Shown: in pieces, positions 61,670-64,000 of the stretch
How the letters are laid out: each line of letters starts with the position of its first letter
How positions within the stretch are numbered: position 1 is the stretch's first letter
NCBI GenBank assembly: GCA_951812525.1
Contig: OX638316.1
Location: 3,776,506-3,840,505, forward strand
Source of the DNA: an uncultured Poribacteria bacterium
GTDB lineage: Bacteria; Poribacteria; WGA-4E; WGA-3G
Direction: 5' to 3'
Length of the DNA: 64,000 nt
Program-made: the position numbers and the translations under genes
Notes under the pieces: model-generated
Told to the model about the DNA's origin: nothing
What the model saw: the letters and a program-made list of their open reading frames with translations, nothing else
The model's database searches: none

Positions 61670-62428
61670 ATGGAAAATTTAATCACAGTGATTGGGCGCG
61701 GTCATTCCGGGACGCGCGCCATTTCGCATACATTGTACGCCAGTGGCGTTTTCATGGGCAGCCAACTGAACCCTTCCGGCGATAAAATTCCACCATTTGC
61801 AATGTATGATGCCTGCCGAGTAATGGCACAATATGTTAAATGGCAGGGCGGACTATCGTGGGATTTTCAGTCTCTGTTCACGATGCCAATTGATCCGGAA
61901 TTTGAGCGACTCATCAATATCTACCTTGAGGATATACTACAAAATCCTGCTATCCACAAGGGCTGGAAACTTCCAGAAACCACGCTTGTCTATCCGTGGA
62001 TAATTCGGATGTTCCCAGAAATGAAGTTCATTCATTGGATTCGGGATCCGCGGGATTGTATTCGAGGCAGCCACAAAACGGATGATCTTCGAGATTTTGG
62101 AGTGCCTTACCCTGAAACGAACAATATCTATGAAAGACGTGCGATCTCATGGATCTATCAATATAAACTCATGCAAGCCACACCTATGCCTAAGAATGTG
62201 ATCCAAGTCCGATTTGAGGACTTTATCCTGAATCAGGAGGTGATACTCAAGAAACTTGAGGCATTCTTGGGGGTCCCATTGGGGAGGATAATCGTCCGGG
62301 CAGACGCAGTGGCGCGTTGGAAAAAAGATGTATCGGAATTGGAACCCGGGGCATCCTTACCCCAATACGAATTTGAGTTTCTTCAGAAAGCAATTGTCGA
62401 AAACGGTTATCCTTTAACACTAACCTAA
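61670..62428 (+). CDS. PAPS-dependent sulfotransferase
   Basis: A 252-residue sulfotransferase. The 5'-phosphosulfate loop is ITVIGRGHSGTRAISHTL and the 3'-phosphate motif is FIHWIRDPRDCIRGSHK. It transfers sulfate from PAPS to a hydroxyl or amine of a carbohydrate, lipid or other small molecule. No signal peptide is present. The Gfo/Idh/MocA gene follows after 17 bases. No Shine-Dalgarno is obvious (CTCTATCGACTATGG). Confidence 0.85.
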   Translation: MENLITVIGRGHSGTRAISHTLYASGVFMGSQLNPSGDKIPPFAMYDACRVMAQYVKWQGGLSWDFQSLFTMPIDPEFERLINIYLEDILQNPAIHKGWKLPETTLVYPWIIRMFPEMKFIHWIRDPRDCIRGSHKTDDLRDFGVPYPETNNIYERRAISWIYQYKLMQATPMPKNVIQVRFEDFILNQEVILKKLEAFLGVPLGRIIVRADAVARWKKDVSELEPGASLPQYEFEFLQKAIVENGYPLTLT

Positions 62429-62445
62429 AGCAGAAAGGAACTATT

Positions 62446-63465
62446 ATGTCAAGTACTTACCGTGTTGGACTTGTCGGAGCAGGTGGAATTGCAAACGCAC
62501 ACGCTAACGCCTGTCAACAAGCACCAAGTGCTGAATTGGCGGCGATCTGTGATGTGTCCGAAGATGCATTAGCAAGTTTCGGTGAACGATATGACGTGAA
62601 TCCTGAAAACCGGTATCTCTCTTTAGCGGAGATGTTAGACGCTGAGAACTTGGACATCGCTGTTATCTGTACGTGGGGTGCCTTTCACGCTGAGGTCGGT
62701 ATCCAGATTTCTGAATCCCGCCAAGTCAAAGCGATTTTGTGTGAGAAACCGTTTACGTCAACAGCTGCGGAGGCGGAAGCCTTCGTCGGTGCGGCGCAAG
62801 AGAACGGTGTTTTAGTCGCTGAAGCGTTTAAATTTCGGCATCATCCGATGCACCTCAAAGCAAAAGAGCTAATTGATTCAGGGGCAATCGGGGACTTTAA
62901 GACACTCCGTAGCACCTTTTGTACAGGCGGCGGTGGCGGTGGACCTGAGACACGCAAACCCGAAGCTAACTGGCGGTTTAATAAAGCAAAAGGTGGCGGT
63001 AGTATTTACGATTTAGCGTGTTACAATATCCACCACGCGCGATTTATGTTTGGAGCTGAACCGATTCGGGTGTCTGGAGCGTCCCAAGCCGGATTAGAAG
63101 TGGACGACGCTTCCTACCTATTGTTAGTATTTTCCGATGAGCGGATTGCCCAGATCTCCACCGGTTTTAATTGTGCTGGTGGACAGTATGCCGAGATGTC
63201 AGGGACTGGCGGCATGTGCCGACTTGATCGAGTTTGGAACAATGAAAACACAGCCGTCAATATTGAACTCACTACACGAGAAGGCAAAGAAGTCATTGAC
63301 TTTGAACCGTGTTTCCAATTTGCTTTGCAGTTAGAGCACATGTGCGAAGTTTTAGCAACTGGGATACCGCACCGTGTCTCACCGGAAAGCTGCGTGAATC
63401 AGATGCGCGTCATTGATGCCGCCTTTGAAGCAATGGCAACTGGAAGAACAGTCGAGTTAGGCTAA
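62446..63465 (+). CDS. Gfo/Idh/MocA family oxidoreductase
   Basis: A 339-residue NAD(P)-dependent oxidoreductase. The start is YRVGLVGAGGIANAHANAC, with AVICTWGAFHAEV, CEKPFTSTAAEAEAF (EKP motif) and a C-terminal GGGSIYDLACYNIHHARFMFG. AGAAAGGAAC precedes the ATG. It follows the sulfotransferase gene closely, so the two may act on the same sugar. It is not a close copy of the member at 40695. Confidence 0.9.
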   Translation: MSSTYRVGLVGAGGIANAHANACQQAPSAELAAICDVSEDALASFGERYDVNPENRYLSLAEMLDAENLDIAVICTWGAFHAEVGIQISESRQVKAILCEKPFTSTAAEAEAFVGAAQENGVLVAEAFKFRHHPMHLKAKELIDSGAIGDFKTLRSTFCTGGGGGGPETRKPEANWRFNKAKGGGSIYDLACYNIHHARFMFGAEPIRVSGASQAGLEVDDASYLLLVFSDERIAQISTGFNCAGGQYAEMSGTGGMCRLDRVWNNENTAVNIELTTREGKEVIDFEPCFQFALQLEHMCEVLATGIPHRVSPESCVNQMRVIDAAFEAMATGRTVELG

Positions 63466-63557
63466 CGAATTTAAACGACTATCGGCTTTCAGTCTTCATC
63501 TATCAGCACAGATGACTATCGACTATTATCTTATTATTCTGACAACTATTTTGTATT

Positions 63558-64000
63558 ATGGCAAATTTTGCAGAAACAAAAGCACTTACCTTTGACCTGT
63601 TCGGCACGATTCTGGATTTAGGGGGTAGTCTTACACCCTTCATTGGCGAATCACTGAATGCCCGTTCTGTCGGTGTATCAGCAGATGATTTTTGGGCACA
63701 GTGGCGATACCGACAACGAATCGAGCAGTATCAGGACACGATTGTAATGCTCGGACATAGCGGCTATCTGGAGACCGTTCGGCGTGCACTCCACTATGTT
63801 CTAAGAGCAAACGGCATTAATGCTACTCCTGATACGGTAAAAGAGTTTATGCGGGGTTGGCGACACCTCTCACCCTTTCCAGAGGTGTTGTCTGCCCTCG
63901 CGAAGATGAAATCCAGGTATCAGTTGGTGGTACTATCCAATGGTGATCCCGCGTTCTTAGATTATCTTGTCACTAAACGGGTTACGTGGGATTTTGATGG
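63558..64000 (+). CDS. HAD-family haloacid dehalogenase-like hydrolase, N-terminus (cut by edge)
   Basis: The first 147 codons of a HAD-superfamily protein. Motif I is in LTFDLFGTILDLGG (the nucleophilic aspartate) and motif II in VVLSNGDPAFLD. The helical cap (FWAQWRYRQRIEQYQD) fits the type II 2-haloacid dehalogenase subfamily. The gene continues past the right edge, so motifs III and IV are not seen. The substrate is unknown; many relatives are general phosphatases. Confidence 0.8.
   Translation, partial: MANFAETKALTFDLFGTILDLGGSLTPFIGESLNARSVGVSADDFWAQWRYRQRIEQYQDTIVMLGHSGYLETVRRALHYVLRANGINATPDTVKEFMRGWRHLSPFPEVLSALAKMKSRYQLVVLSNGDPAFLDYLVTKRVTWDFD

Overview
The window looks like part of a chromosome of an uncultured bacterium of the Candidatus Poribacteria type. 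This is an inference from gene content: phytanoyl-CoA dioxygenase, two Gfo/Idh/MocA oxidoreductases, a DUF1080 protein, a SUMF1-domain protein, a URO-D/MtaA-family protein, Ldh_2 dehydrogenases, a LamG protein and HAF-repeat surface proteins ending in a PNPFNP domain. Short repeats scattered between the genes fit the same picture. There is no rRNA, tRNA, CRISPR array or complete insertion sequence that I can see.

Positions 1-9890 are a defence island, all on the minus strand. Reading 5' to 3' it holds a TIR-domain STAND NTPase, then a phosphorothioation-type cluster: a DUF4007 protein (SspB-like), a large P-loop ATPase (SspC-like), a PAPS-reductase-fold sulfur-insertion enzyme (SspD/DndC-like), a short DUF262-HNH protein with a DGQQR motif (compact SspE-like), and the start of a DndB/DGQHR-family protein that runs off the left edge. 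No cysteine desulfurase (SspA) is in view.

Positions 10420-16061 are mixed accessory genes: SUMF1-domain protein, MutY, aldo/keto reductase, DUF1080 protein, an unknown, and a PD-(D/E)XK protein whose ATPase core appears to have been deleted. Positions 16335-24079 hold hisC and ispG followed by a tightly packed envelope-glycan operon (membrane glycosyltransferase, GT4, polysaccharide deacetylase, methyltransferase), convergent uppP, and a Nudix hydrolase. Positions 24267-27474 encode a secreted LamG protein, a small helical protein and a BatA/vWA membrane protein.

The most striking locus is at 27638-30134. Two neighbouring exported proteins with dockerin-type repeats and C-terminal thioredoxin folds each carry one in-frame TGA exactly where the first cysteine of the CxxC motif should be (U-P-S-C and U-P-F-C). 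The frame stays open and conserved beyond both TGAs, so they are best read as selenocysteine thioredoxins. They follow a URO-D/MtaA-like gene on the same strand.

Positions 31258-49830 are mostly housekeeping and metabolism: ruvC, a class A beta-lactamase-fold protein, a PQQ-propeller membrane protein, an SDR, a PGPGW-like membrane protein, a DUF1028 protein, hisD, murA, Gfo/Idh/MocA, phytanoyl-CoA dioxygenase, an HD protein, truA, hemW, a zinc alcohol dehydrogenase, a lipoprotein, a phosphodiester glycosidase and thrC. Positions 49884-57912 are three tandem paralogous HAF-repeat surface proteins. Positions 58222-60258 are two tandem Ldh_2 paralogues. The right end has a branched-chain-amino-acid-type ABC binding protein, a sulfotransferase, a second Gfo/Idh/MocA protein and a truncated HAD-family dehalogenase.
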